Shown: piece after piece, positions 28,858 through 40,016 of the stretch
How the letters are laid out: each line of letters opens with the position of its first letter
Numbering within the stretch: position 1 is the stretch's first letter
From: Rhabdophis nuchalis
Lineage: Eukaryota > Chordata > Lepidosauria > Squamata > Natricidae
Assembly: GCA_039707465.1 (NCBI GenBank)
Contig: CM077647.1
Location: 170,434,163 to 170,498,162, forward strand
Direction: 5' to 3'
DNA length: 64,000 nucleotides
Translations under genes and position numbers: made by a program
Notes under the pieces: model-generated
What the model was told of the DNA's origin: nothing
Databases searched by the model: none
The model's input: only the letters and a program-made list of their open reading frames with translations

Positions 28858-31840
28858 AAGCCCCCCTCATACATGACCTTGTGTCAGAGGGGGACCCGGA
28901 CCTGGTAGGCATTACGGAAACCTGGTTGGGCCACGAGGGAGGTCATCCCCTCGTAGAAATGTGCCCACCAGGCTACCGAGCCTTTCATCAGCCTAGGGCC
29001 CTAGGGAGGGGGGTGGCGGCGATTATGGTTAGGGAAGGTCTTGAGCCAAAGGAGACCACGATCCCCCAGACGACCGGGTGCGAGTCCCTCCTCGTGAAAT
29101 GGGGCCTAGGGAGGCAGTTGGGCGTGTTAGTTGTATACCTGGCTCCTCGCTATGCAACAACAGCCCTGCCCGAGTTCCTAGAGGTGATAGCCGAGGCGGC
29201 GGTTGAGACCCCCAGACTTTTGGTCATGGGGGACTTTAACCTGCCGTCGGTAGGCGAAACCTCTGGTGCAGCTCGGGAGTTCATGGCTTCCATGGCAGCC
29301 ATGGACCTGACCCAGGTAGTTTTGGGCCCTACCCACGAGGGTGGACACACCCTGGATCTCATCTTCGTCTCGGGACAGTGGAGTCGTGATCTGGGAATAG
29401 GGGATTTAGTCATCACACCCCTGTCATGGACAGATCACGCTCTCCTTCGGCTCGACTTTCCGATCGCTACACCCCATCGCGGGGAGGCGGAACCGGATAT
29501 TCCTATATGGTTCCGCCCCAGGCTTCTGATGGACCCGGTAAGGTTCCAAAGGGAGCTTGGGCCAATTCCTGTGGACTTGCCCCGCGACTCGACTGAGGAC
29601 CTAGTGGCCGCATGGTTAAGTGCGGCCACGGGGGCCTTGGACCGAGTCGCGCCCGAGCGGCCTCTCTTGCGGCGACGATCCACCCGGGCTCCTTGGTTCA
29701 CCGAGGAGCTTAGGGAGATGAAGCGCCACAAGAGACGCCTAGAGAGCAGATGGAGATCCTCTCGCTCCGAAGCCGACCGAACACTAGTGAGAACCTACAT
29801 TAGGACTTACCTGGTGGCGATAAGAGTGGCCAAACGTGAGTATTGTGCCACTCTTATTGCATCCGCAGATAACCGCCCTGCCGCCCTGTTTGGGGTGACC
29901 CGCTCCCTCCTTCAACAGAGGCCGCGGGAAGCCCCTCTACAGGGTCGAGCAGAGGAATTTGGGATTTATCTGCAGGAGAAAATCACTCGGATTCGGAGCG
30001 AACTGCCCTCCATCGACAGTGGTCCAGCTGAGCGGTCCGAGGTTGCTCTTGAGACACCATCTTGGGAGGAGTTTGATTTTGTTACTACCGAGGATATGGA
30101 CAAGTTGTCAAAGAGACTTAGGGCTACCACATGTTTATTGGACCCGTGTCCCTCCTGGCTTGTACTGGCATCCTGGGAGACGACACGAGGCTGGCTCCAG
30201 GGCATTGTCAACGCATCTTTGAGTGAGGGGTCCTTGCCTGCCGCCTTGAAAGAGGCGGTAGTAAGGCCCCTCCTCAAGAAGCCGTCCCTGGACCCAGCTT
30301 TACTAGAGAACTATCGTCCCGTCTCCAACGTTCACTTTTTAGTGAAGGTTATTGAGAGTGTGGTGGCTCAACAGTTTCCGCGACACTTGGAGGAAGTTGA
30401 TTATCTAGACCCGCGCCAGTCCGGCTTCTGACCCAGGCACAGCACCGAGACGGCATTGGTTGCATTGGTTGATGATCTCTGGAGGGCACGGGATAGAGGA
30501 TTTTCCTCTATCCTAGTCCTATTAGACCTCTCAGCGGCTTTTGATACCATCGACCATGGTATCCTATTGCGCCGACTGGGGGGGTTGGGGCTGGGAGGCA
30601 CCGTTTTGCGGTGATTCTCGTCCTACCTCTCTGGTCGGTCGCAATATGTGTTGGCAGGGGGGCAGAGGTCGACTTCGAGGCCCCTCATATGTGGGGTGCC
30701 TCAGGGGTCGGTCCTCTCGCCCCTACTGTTCAACACATATATGAAGCCGCTGGGTGAGATCATCCGTGGTTTTGGGGTGGGATATCATCTGTACGCTGAT
30801 GATACTCAATTGTACATATCCACCCCAGACCACCCCAATGATGCCGTCGAGGTTATGTCCTGGTGTTTGGAGGCCGTACGGATCTGGATGGGTAGTAACA
30901 AACTCAGGCTCAACCCGTCCAAGACTGAGTGGCTGTGGCTTCCGGCACCCCGTTTCAGCCAGATTATTCCAACTCTGGCCATTGGGGGTGAAACACTGGC
31001 CCCCGTGGAGAGGGTGTGCAATTTGGGTGTCTTCCTGGACTCCCGGCTGTCTATGGAGGACCATGTGGCAGCCGTGGCCAGGGGGGCATTCCATCAGGTA
31101 CGCCTGATGCGCCAATTGCGCCCCTTACTCGACCGGGGGGCCTTACTCACGGTCACTCAAGCACTCGTCATGTCTCGACTTGACTATTGTAATGATCTCT
31201 ACATGGGGCTTCCCTTGAGGTGCACCTGAAGGCTACAGTTAGTCGAGAATGCGGCCGCGCGGGTAATTACGGGAGCGCCTAAACACTCCCATATAACACC
31301 TATCCTGCGCGAGCTGCACTGGCTTCCTGTGGTCTTTCGGGTGCGCTTCAAGGTCCTAACGACCATCTTTAAAGCGCTCCATGGCTCGGGGCCTAGTTAT
31401 ATGCGAGACCGCCTCCTGCCCCATACATCCCTTGGACCGATACGCTCCCACAGGGAGGGCCTCCTCAGGGTGCCGTCGGCCGGGCAATGCCGACTGGTGA
31501 CACCCAGGGGGAGAGCCTTCTCTATAGCAGGACCAGCCCTTTGGAACGACCTGCCCCCTGAACTCCGTACCATTTCTGACTTCCGCCTCTTCCGCAAGTG
31601 TCCGAAGACACATCTTTTCCAACTAGCCGGCCTTGCGCAGCCTCCAACACCACCAGTTTTAAAATGGGGATTTTAATTCGGTTTTAGCACAGGCCCTTAG
31701 TGGAATAAGTTGAAAAAAAAGAAAAAAAAGAAAAAGTTTTATATGTTTTGTATGTTTTTGATTTTCCTGTTCGCCGCCCTGAGTCCATTTGGAGAAGGGC
31801 GGGGTATAAATTCAATAAATAAATAAATAAATAAATAAAT
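28858..31840 (+). mobile_element. Nearly full-length L2 LINE nested in the CR1
   Basis: One reading frame runs from about 28872 to 31676 (endonuclease ITETWL, MGDFNLP, TDHALL; RT FDTIDH, GVPQGSV, YADDTQLY). It is broken only by three TGA codons at 30429, 30612 and 31227. The 3' UTR has CGCCGCCCTGAGTCC and (AAAT)n. The flanks ACAAAAAG and ACAAAAG look like a target duplication. Confidence 0.9.
28872..31676 (+). pseudogene. L2 ORF2 (endonuclease + reverse transcriptase), three stops
   Basis: About 935 codons, no frameshift seen. The first open part (to 30431) holds the endonuclease (LVGITETWLGHEGG, LLVMGDFNLPSVG, HTLDLIFVSG, WTDHALLRLDF) and the RT entry ([13 protein letters not shown]). The second holds [32 protein letters not shown] and [10 protein letters not shown]. 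The third holds the C-terminal LRELHWLPVVFRVRF. All three stops are TGA and could be single transitions (CGA or TGG origin). The element looks recently inactivated. It is an L2-clade autonomous LINE protein that copies its own RNA into DNA at nicked targets. Confidence 0.88.
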
Positions 31841-33956
31841 GCAAACAAAAGTAGTAGAACAAAGTCAAACTAGAGTCTTAGACTTTAAGAGAGCTAATTT
31901 CAATAAACTCAGAGAGAGCTTGGGAAGGATTCCATGGATGAGAATCCTCAAGGGGAAAACAACTCAAGAAGCTTGGGAAATTTTGAAAAATGAGATTATA
32001 AAAGCCCAGTCCAGCATAATACCAATGAAGAAGAAAAATAACAGTTCCCAAAAGAAACCAGCATGGCTGCATAAAGAAGTCTCTGACAAATTGAAAGACA
32101 AAAAGGATAAATATAAAAAGTGGAAAAAGGGGGCCATAACTAAGGCAAAATATCAGCAAATAGCCCGAGCCTGTAAAGACGAAGTGAGGAAAGCTAAGGC
32201 TCACAATGAAGAAAGGCTTGCCAAAAAAGTAAAAAATAACAAAAAAAGCTTCTTCCAACGTGTTAAAAATAAGAAAAAAGTTAAGGAAACAATTGGTCGA
32301 CTGCTGGGAGAAAATGGCAAGAAGATGATAAGCAACAGGGAGAAAGCAGAACTATTTAATTCTTTTTTTGCATCTGTCTTTACACAAAGGGATAAAACAG
32401 TCCAACCAATCAAAAACAGCACCACAAAAATCAGATTAGGAACACAAGTTGAAATAGGGAAGAAAATGGTAAGTGAGCACCTGTCTGTCCTGGACGAGTT
32501 CAAATCACCAGGACTGGATGCACTACACCCCAGGGTTCTGAAGGAACTGGCAGACGAGATCTCAGAACCACTGAACTATATCTTTCAGAAATCCTGGAGC
32601 ACCGGGGAACTGCCAGAAGACTGGAAAAGAGCTGATGTGGTTCCCATCTTCAAAAAAGGAAAAAAAACAGATCCAGGAAACTATAGACCCATCAGCCTGA
32701 CCTCAATACCAGGAAAGATTCTGGAAAAGATAATTAAAAAACAAATAAGTGAACACCTAGAAGCAAACAAAGTAATAGCCAAAAGTCAACATGGATTTGT
32801 CAAAAACAGATCATGCCAGACTAATCTAATTGCATTCTTTGACAAAGTGACAAAATCAGTGGACCAGAGGAATGCTGTCGATATAATTTACTTGGACTTC
32901 AGTAAGGCATTTGATAAAGTAGACCATAACCTACTATTAGATAAAGTAGAAAATTGTGGGTTAGACAGCACCACCACCAAATGGATTCGCAACTGGCTGA
33001 CCAACCGCACTCAACGTGTAGTCCTCAATGGAACTGCATCTACATGGAAGGAGGTATGCAGTGGAGTCCCCTAAGGCTCTGTTTTAGGTCCAGTACTCTT
33101 TAACATCTTCATCAACGATTTGGATGAGGGGACAAATGGGGAACTCATCAAATTTGCAGACGACACCAAGCTGGCAGGAATAGCCAACACTCCAGAAGAT
33201 AGGCTTAGGATACAGAAGGATCTAGACAAACTTGAACATTGGGCACTATCTAATAAAATGAAATTCAATTGTGAAAAAAGTAAGGTTCTACATATAGGCA
33301 AGAAAAACAAAATGCACAAGTACAGTATAGGTGGTACCTTGCTCAATAGTAGCAACTGTGAGAGGGATCTAGGAATCTTAGTGGACAACAATTTAAATAT
33401 GAGCCAGCAGTGTGCAGCAGCTGCCAAAAAAGCCAACACAGTTCTAGGCTGCATAAACAGAGGGATAGAATCTAGATCACGTGAAGTGTTAATGCCACTG
33501 TATAGTGTCTTGGTAAGGCCACACTTGGAATACTGCATACAGTTTTGGTTGCCACGATGTAGAAAAGACGTGGAGACTCTGGAAAGAGTGCAGAGAAGAG
33601 CAACCAAGATGATTAGGGAACTGGAGACTAAAACATATGAAGAACGGTTGCAGGAGCTGGGTATGTCTAGCTTGATGAAGAGAAGGACCAGGGGAGACAT
33701 GATAGCAGTGTTCCGATATCTCAGAGGGTGCCACAGAGAAAAGGGAGCCAAACTATTCTCCAAGGCACCTGGGGGCAGGACAAGAAGCAATGGGTGGAAA
33801 CTAATCAAGGAGAGAAGCAACTTGGAACTAAGGAGAATTTTCCTGACAGTTAGAACAATTAACCTCTGGAACAGCTTGCCTCCAGAAGTTGTGAATGCCC
33901 CAACCCTGGAAGTCTTTAAAAAGATGTTAGATAGCCATTTGTCTGAAATGGTATAA
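31839..33956 (+). pseudogene. CR1 ORF2 reverse transcriptase, one stop
   Basis: 706 codons in one frame, with a single TAA at 33072-33074 in GVP(Q)GSV; a C-to-T change of CAA would give it. RT words: DPGNYRPISLTSIPGKILE, SQHGFVKNRSC, DIIYLDFSKAFDKVDHNLL, KFADDTKLAGIA. The C-terminal end has [20 protein letters not shown] and closes SHLSEMV. This is the CR1-clade RT. The upstream endonuclease half lies before the L2. Confidence 0.92.
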
Positions 33957-34129
33957 GGTTCCTGCCCATGCAGGGGGTTGGACTAGAAGACCTACAAGGT
34001 CCCTTCCAACTCTGCTATTGTATTATTGTATTGTATTGTATTGTATTATTGTATATCTATGTAGTTTTGTTTTGTCAATGTCCTATTTCTGGTTTTTTTT
34101 TTTCTGTTACTAGTTTACAATAAAATAAA

Positions 34130-34385
34130 ATAAAAAATTCAGATGCTTGGCAACTGACTCATATTTATGGTGTTTGCAGTGTCCCTGATCACCTCTAACA
34201 AACAAGTCCGAGAGAAAGCCAGATTCGCTTAACAGATGTTACTAACTTAACGACTGAAGTGATTCACTGAACAATTGTAGCAAGAAAGGTTGTAAAACAG
34301 AGGTAAACTCATTTAGAAACTCTCTTCGCAACTGAAATTGGGTCTCAATTGTGGTTGTAAATCGAGGATTGCCTGTAATGTGCTG
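34130..34385. mobile_element. MITE family A copy
   Basis: CAACTGACTCATATTTATGG through GTAAATCGAGGATTGCCTGT. Confidence 0.6.
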
Positions 34386-34529
34386 GCCCAGCAATTTTGG
34401 TCCACCCCATAAGCCATGGCTGACCATAGCCGTAGGTCAGGGTGGTGGGGAGACAGGAATTCCCTCCAGGATGGGTGGAAGAGAGACACCAGAGATTGGA
34501 TCTGCATATCTGAGGACAAGGGCCATCTA

Positions 34530-35231
34530 CTGTATTTTTCGGAGTATAAGATGCAACTCCCCTCCACCAAGAGGGTGAAAATTTGGGTGTGTCTTATACA
34601 CTGAATGTAGCTCCACTCACACACTGGCCCCAATCCTTTGGCCTCTGCCTCCTAGCAATTTACTTCCTTGCAGCAAACTGGGGCTTGCGGTGGCTTCAAT
34701 AAGCTTTAGCAATCCCTGCAGCCTCTAATAGCTGATGATCTGGAAACATTGAAAGTGAAACTTGCTGTTTGCTCCAGGCGGCAAATTGCTGGGAGGCCTT
34801 TTTTTTTTTTCTTGTGCTAATCCGGTTGTTTGCTGCAAGGAGGTAAGTCAACAACTATAAATGTCTATAGAATGTTCAAATTATTAGACTTATTTTTTAA
34901 AGGCTGCTTTATTATTATTCTAGACAACTTAACAAAATGAAAAAGCTTTTTAAAATAAATGTTTGATCTGAAGAGGCCCCCGTTGTTGTTTTTAAAAAGT
35001 GCTATTCTTTTAAATAGCAGAGAACAACTATACTTTCAGAAAGCCACATCAATTTTAACAGCATCTGTACAAACATAGTCAGAAATAGAACACTACAAAC
35101 AGGGTATATTGTCTGTACTGTTTATTGCAAAGAGGCAAATTCCTGAGAGGCAGATATTTTTCCATTATTTTCCTTCCCAAAATCTAGGTGCGTCTTATAC
35201 TTCGAGGCGTCTTATACTCCGGAAAATATGG
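34530..35231. mobile_element. MITE family B copy with TA duplication
   Basis: The ends CTGTATTTTTCGGAGTATAA and ATACTCCGGAAAATATGG are flanked by TA. Its interior matches the copy starting at 63484, including an embedded AT-rich insert. Confidence 0.8.
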
Positions 35232-35233
35232 TA

Positions 35234-36034
35234 CTTTTTTTTTTTTTAAATTTCACACAAGATCAAAGCTCCAAGAGCAAACTGCATATACTAAGGACAA
35301 GTTGAAACCAACATTTATACAAACCATATCCCAACTTCAAAGGATCAGTATCCCTTATAAAACCAAATCCCTGCACCAGGGGTGGGTTCCTGCCACTATT
35401 ACACCTAGTTTGGCTCCTGAAATTTTTTTTAGCCTATCCTGAGTCTTGCTGGATGATGTAATTTATTTATTTATTTATTTTCGTATTTGTATCCCGCGCC
35501 CATCTCCCACCAAGGGACTCGGGGTGGCGAGGTCTTCCCAGATGCCACGCGGCAAGATGGATAGAGGGCTAATCCACATCACACATGTCTTAAGGGCCAT
35601 GTCTTAATCCCATCACACTGGAGCTGAAGAGGGGGTGGTGGTGGCAGGGAGCTGCTTTGTCTTTAAAAACACGTTTCTCCTTTTCTCATCCAGGGAAATA
35701 TAATATTCTGCCTTTTTAATATTTCCTATAATATTTCATTCTTCTAGGCGAGGGATGGATGCTAACTTCCTACACTCCTTTTTTACAATATGTCTGGGTT
35801 TCATTTTTCCCCCCCCCTTCTGATCCGTTTGTTCCTTTGCCTCAAATTATCATTCTTCTAACAAAAACTGTGAAGGTTACAAATAGTGACCGTGTGGTTG
35901 TAGGATACTGTGACCCTTGTAAATGCATGCCGGTGGCCACATGCCCCAAATCACAATCATGTGATCACAGGGACGCTGTGTCAGCTGCAATTTTAAGGGC
36001 CAGTTGTCTGTCTCCTTTTGCAGCCTTATTTCAA
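35234..36034. other. Intergenic DNA, no gene; L2 tail
   Basis: A reversed L2 3' end lies at 35458-35540 (TTTATTTATTTATT, TCCCACCAAGGGACTCGGGG). The remainder is unassigned. Confidence 0.45.
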
Positions 36035-36270
36035 ATGATTAGCAATACCATTTAATAACTTATACGCCGCTTCACAGTGCTTTTTCAGCCTCCTCTAAGT
36101 GATTTGCAGTCAGCCTATTGCCCCCAACAATCTGGCTCTTCATTTTACCCACCTCGGAAGGATGGAAGACTGAGCCAACCTTGAATCTTGGTGAGAATTG
36201 AACTGTTGGCAGTTGGCAGAATTTGCCTGCAATACTGCATTTGAACCACTGCGTCACCACGGATCATATT
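36035..36270 (-). repeat. tRNA-derived SINE (family 2)
   Basis: Reverse of the family: CCCCCAACAATCTGGCTC, CCACCTCGGAAGGATGGAAG, and head remnants near 36250. Confidence 0.7.
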
Positions 36271-36584
36271 GCTAAGCGATTGGTAAGTGAGGACTACCTG
36301 TATTTTTATCTCTGCTGAAAAGTTACACCAGTGTTCAGTTACAACCCAATTGAGGAACAACGAGGGGAAAATGTTTTCCCAGCAAACTACAATCCCGAGG
36401 AACAACATTGTACCAATAAAGGAGAATGTTGTCCAAAAAAGGGAGAAAATTGATTTGATATTTCCAGAAGGCACCAAGGTGAGCAATGATGTTTCAATAT
36501 ACATCTTTCATCAAATTTCTAAGGCTGCTTCAGTTAACCCCATTATCGGTCCCGAGAAGTGCATTATGTTAAGAAAGGAGATTC

Positions 36585-37200
36585 AAAAAGAACTTTTTCT
36601 GATAGCCTTGGAGCAACTGCCAAAAAAGGCAACACAGTTCTAGGCTGCATAAACAAGAGGGATAGAATCAAGATCACGTGAAGTGTTAATACCACTTTAT
36701 AAGGCCATGGTAAGGCCATACTTGGGATACTGCATTCAGTTTTGGTCACCACGATGTAGAAAAGATGTTGAAAGAGTGCAGAGAAGAGCAACAAAGCTGA
36801 TTAGGGGACTGGAGGCTAAAACATATAAAGGTTACAGGAACTGGGTATGTCTAGTTTAATGAAAAGAAGGACTAGGGGAGACATGATAGCAGTCTTCCAA
36901 TATCTCAGGGGTTGCCACAAAGAAGAGGGAGTCAAACTATTCTCCAGGGCACCTGAGGGTAGAAGCAGCAATGGGTGGAAACTAATCAAGGAGAGAAGCA
37001 ACTTAGAACTGAGGAGAAATTTCCTGACAGAACAATTAATCAGTGGAACAACTTGCCTCCAGAAGTTGTGAATGCCCCAACACTGGAAGTTTTTAAGATG
37101 TTGGATAGCCATTTGTCTGAAGTGGTGTAGGATTTCCTGCCTAGGCAGGGGGTTGGGCTAGAAGACCTCCAAGGTGTCTTCCAATGCTGTTATTCTATTC
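36585..37200 (+). mobile_element. CR1 LINE 3' fragment
   Basis: Broken ORF2 end: KKATQF / [38 protein letters not shown], then the 3' tail GGTGTCTTCCAATGCTG. Several frameshifts. Confidence 0.85.
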
Positions 37201-37335
37201 TAACTTTGAAAATGGCATCAGTGCTTGGGATATATGGATACACCAATTTGAAGGAAGCTGTTTACCAAAATTGCTGAAGGTCTATGATTGTTTCTGTATC
37301 TTCCTCCCCTCGTTGCCACTTTCAAATATCTAATG

Positions 37336-37500
37336 CAGGGGTGTCAAACTCAGTTTCATTGAAGGCCACATCAGGGTTGTGTTTCAACTGGGGGGAGGCA
37401 GCCAGGATAGGTGTGGCCAGCTTGATATCACTCGTATGTGTGTGTGGGGGGGGGGGGGCACCTGTGGTGGCCAAATGCTAAGGCAGGACTTCCTTCAGAC
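37336..37500. mobile_element. hAT MITE family C fragment
   Basis: CAGGGGTGTCAAACTCAG opens it; the far end was not found. Confidence 0.5.
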
Positions 37501-37504
37501 CCGC

Positions 37505-37645
37505 CTTCCCCTCTCATTATAATCTCCTTCCCTTCTTTTCCTTCCCTTCCCTCCTCATTCTTTCTCCCTCCCTCCCTCTTTTTCTCTTCCCATCTTTCCT
37601 TCTTTTTCTTTCTCTTTCCCTTCCTCCTTTCCTCTCCCTTCTTGG
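37505..37645. repeat. CT-rich low-complexity tract
   Basis: Almost pure pyrimidine (CCCTTC, CCTCCC, CTTTT blocks). Confidence 0.85.
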
Positions 37646-37889
37646 ATGCTCAAATATAAAACATTTCTTCTTTTGTTTTTAGTTTGTTTTGCTAGCCCTC
37701 AGCCAGCAAAAATGGAGGCGGGGTTCCATGCAAATGGTCCGCTGGGCCCAGGGATGAAATCCAGTGGGTTCTGACAGGTTCTGGAGAACTGGTAGCAGAC
37801 GTTTTGAGTAGTTTGGGGAACCAGTGGAATTTTTTTGGAGTAATTTGGAAAACCAGAAAATGCCTCCTCTGGCTGGCCCCAGAGTGCAC

Positions 37890-38405
37890 TGGGAATGGAC
37901 AATTTGCAGTATCCTTCCCCTGGAGTGAGGGAGGGAATGGAGATTTTGCAGTATCCCTCCCCTGCAGTGTGGGAGGAATGGAGATTTTGCAGTAACCTTC
38001 CCCTGGAGAAGGGAGGGAATGGACATTTTGCAGTATCCTTCCCCTGCAGTGGGGGAGGGAATGGAGATTTTGCAGTATCCTTCCCCTGCAGTGTAGGAGG
38101 AATGGACATTTTGCAGTAACCTTCCCCTGGAGTGGGGTGGGGATGGAGATTTTGCAGTATCCTTCCCCTGGAGAAGGGAGGGAATGGAGATTTTGCAGTA
38201 ACCTTCCCCTGGAGTGGAGATTTTGTAGTATCCCTCCCCTGGAATGCGGTGGGGATGGAGATTTTGCAGTATCCTTCCCCTGGAGAGGGGAGGGAATGAA
38301 GATTTTGCAGTATCCTTCCCCAGGAATGCAGTGGGAATGGAGATTTTGCAGTATCCTTCCTTCAGGAGTGGGGAGGTAATGGAGATTTTGCAGTATCCTT
38401 CCCGT
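37890..38405. repeat. 42-bp minisatellite, about 13 copies
   Basis: The unit is about 41-42 bp, core GGAGATTTTGCAGTATCCTT, then CCCCTGGAGTG and a GGGAGGGAAT link. Copies differ in the last third; one is short (about 38195-38220). It is embedded in a dispersed element (37740-38440, opening GGGATGAAATCCAGTGGGTT). The unit length is near a multiple of 3, so long false ORFs arise on both strands. Confidence 0.92.
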
Positions 38406-38640
38406 CACGCCCACCAAGCCACCTTCAGGCCAGATCTAACCATCCCCGCAGAACGGATCTGGCCCACGGGCTTTGAGTTCGACATTCCTGATCCAGAGGA
38501 AAAGGAACCCAAACCAGAGACCCCTATCCCCAGTCGTCGAGATTTTTTATATATTCAATTTACTCAACTCGTAGAACAGCGCCGCAAAAAAAAAAGGGGG
38601 GGGGGAAAGAACCGGGCGGGACAGGGGGGGGCTGTGGTTT

Positions 38641-39521
38641 TGTGCATTTTGTTCCTTTTATTAAAAAAAAAAAAACCAAAAACAAAAGAGGAAAAAAAAA
38701 AAGAGGATCCAGCTACAGGAAGCTCTTTCTATGTTCTCTTTCTCCTCGGCCCCCTTGCCACCCGAAGGAAAAAAAAAAATCCCGCCCTCGCCGACTTTTT
38801 AAACTCCCTCGCAATCCATTCTTTCTCCCCCTCCCTGCCCCACAGCTTCGGCCATTATTACACAAGACATATTACATATTTATAAATATAAATCCCTCCC
38901 ACCCCACACGGAGACAGGGGGGGATGGAGGGGGGGAAAGGAATAGGCGTCCTCCCCTCCCACCCTCCCTTTTGCACTTATAATTACAGCACGTGATGGCG
39001 GCGGCGAACGGAGCCGGCGGCTGTAGGGAGACCCAAAGGAAAGGAAAGGAGTTGCTACCTAGAGCCAAGGTCGTCTTAGCTTAATGGGGGGAGGGAAGGA
39101 GGGGGGGAGGAAGAAGAGGAGGAGGAGGGCAAGGTGGTTCCCCCCCCCCCTGCTATGTCGAGATGCTCGGGCGACAGTTCCAAGTGCTGCGGGAAGAGAG
39201 GGCGGATCTGCTCACCTGGCAGACAATTTTTTTTTCCTTTTTCCTTCTCAAAAATAAGAAGCCCTGGGAGGCAAGTCGCTATTTCCCCCCCCCCACCCCC
39301 ATTATCCCAACCCCTTGCTGGGGTTTGAAGGACCCTGTTTTGTCCTCCTGGCAACCGACGTGGGGACGAAAGGGAGCCTTGTCTGCCTGCCGCGGGGCCC
39401 CCACCGACGAGACTCCCCAGGTTCTCTGGCCTTTCAAATTCAATGTCATGAGGACGGCTAGCCCCCCCGGGGAAGGAGCCGGCCCTGTCGGAATCCGTCC
39501 GTCTGCCCTCTGGACTTCACT
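38641..39521 (-). other. CHD8: Probable CHD8 3' UTR
   Basis: Non-coding DNA after the CHD8 stop, rich in homopolymer runs (poly-A, poly-G, poly-C). An AATAAA signal on the minus strand at 38662-38657 is the best polyadenylation candidate. The exact 3' end cannot be fixed without transcripts. Confidence 0.5.
38657..38662 (-). terminator. CHD8: Candidate CHD8 polyadenylation signal AATAAA
   Basis: Reverse complement of TTTATT, about 860 nt after the stop. It lies next to poly-A/T runs, so it could also be a retroelement remnant. Confidence 0.35.
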
Positions 39522-40016
39522 TCAGTCTTCTCCTTCCTCCTCCCCTTCGTCGCTGGAGTCGGAGTTGGCCGGCATCATGGGGTCGTCGTCCAGCAAGGAA
39601 AAGTCTCGTTCCGAGCTGGCGTAGCCCTGAGACAAGTCGTCCATCTCATCTTCCTCCTCGTCTTCGTCCACGCGCTGAGGGTGGCCCAGGTGCAAGGGCG
39701 CAGCGGCGTAGCCAGCATGGCCCAGTCCTGGATGGAGAAGAGTGCCGGAGGTGGTGGCGGCAGAGGCCGCAGCAGCGGCTGCCGCAGCGGGGAACGGCAT
39801 GTATTGCAAGGCGGAGCCATGGGCTGCGGTGGTTTGGAAGTGGGCGTGATGGTGCAGAGAGAGGGGTCCCGTGGCTCCCAGCTGGACCCGGCCGGCTCCC
39901 ATCAGAGCCATCATGTTGGAAAACTCCATCGGGGTCTGGCGACCGCGTTTCTGTACATTGTCGGCCCCCATGGCTCCTGGAAGGAGGCGGTTCATCGTTG
40001 GATCCGGAAGGAAGCC
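39522..40016 (-). CDS. CHD8: CHD8 last coding exon and stop
   Basis: It encodes [30 protein letters not shown], a His/Ala-rich stretch with an eight-Ala run, [20 protein letters not shown], and [20 protein letters not shown] before a Glu-rich end. The TGA is at 39524-39522. The acceptor is ATTCAG. The tail matches the CHD8 signature better than CHD7 or CHD9. Confidence 0.96.
   Translation of the reverse strand, partial: GFLPDPTMNRLLPGAMGADNVQKRGRQTPMEFSNMMALMGAGRVQLGATGPLSLHHHAHFQTTAAHGSALQYMPFPAAAAAAAASAATTSGTLLHPGLGHAGYAAAPLHLGHPQRVDEDEEEDEMDDLSQGYASSERDFSLLDDDPMMPANSDSSDEGEEEGED

Larger units (their letters stand above)
27412..34075 (+). mobile_element. Long CR1 LINE interrupted by an L2
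   Basis: CR1 sequence runs 27412-28857 and 31841-34075, about 3.7 kb in all. It contains the end of ORF1, the ORF2 endonuclease, the reverse transcriptase and a 3' tail GGTCCCTTCCAACTC plus an ATTGT microsatellite. An L2 inserted between the endonuclease and RT halves. Confidence 0.9.

Noticed and set aside
37890..38405. CRISPR-like regular repeats
   Set aside because: Units are contiguous and fully repetitive with no unique spacers. The host is a vertebrate.
37692..38417. 241-codon repetitive ORF (GRILQNLHSLP repeats) on minus and similar on plus
   Set aside because: Product of the 42-bp minisatellite, whose unit length keeps frames open on both strands. No start context or conserved protein.
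38403..38885. 213-codon ORF read as a CHD8 alternative end or separate gene
   Set aside because: It starts in the minisatellite and continues in homopolymer-rich 3' UTR antisense DNA. No conserved domain.
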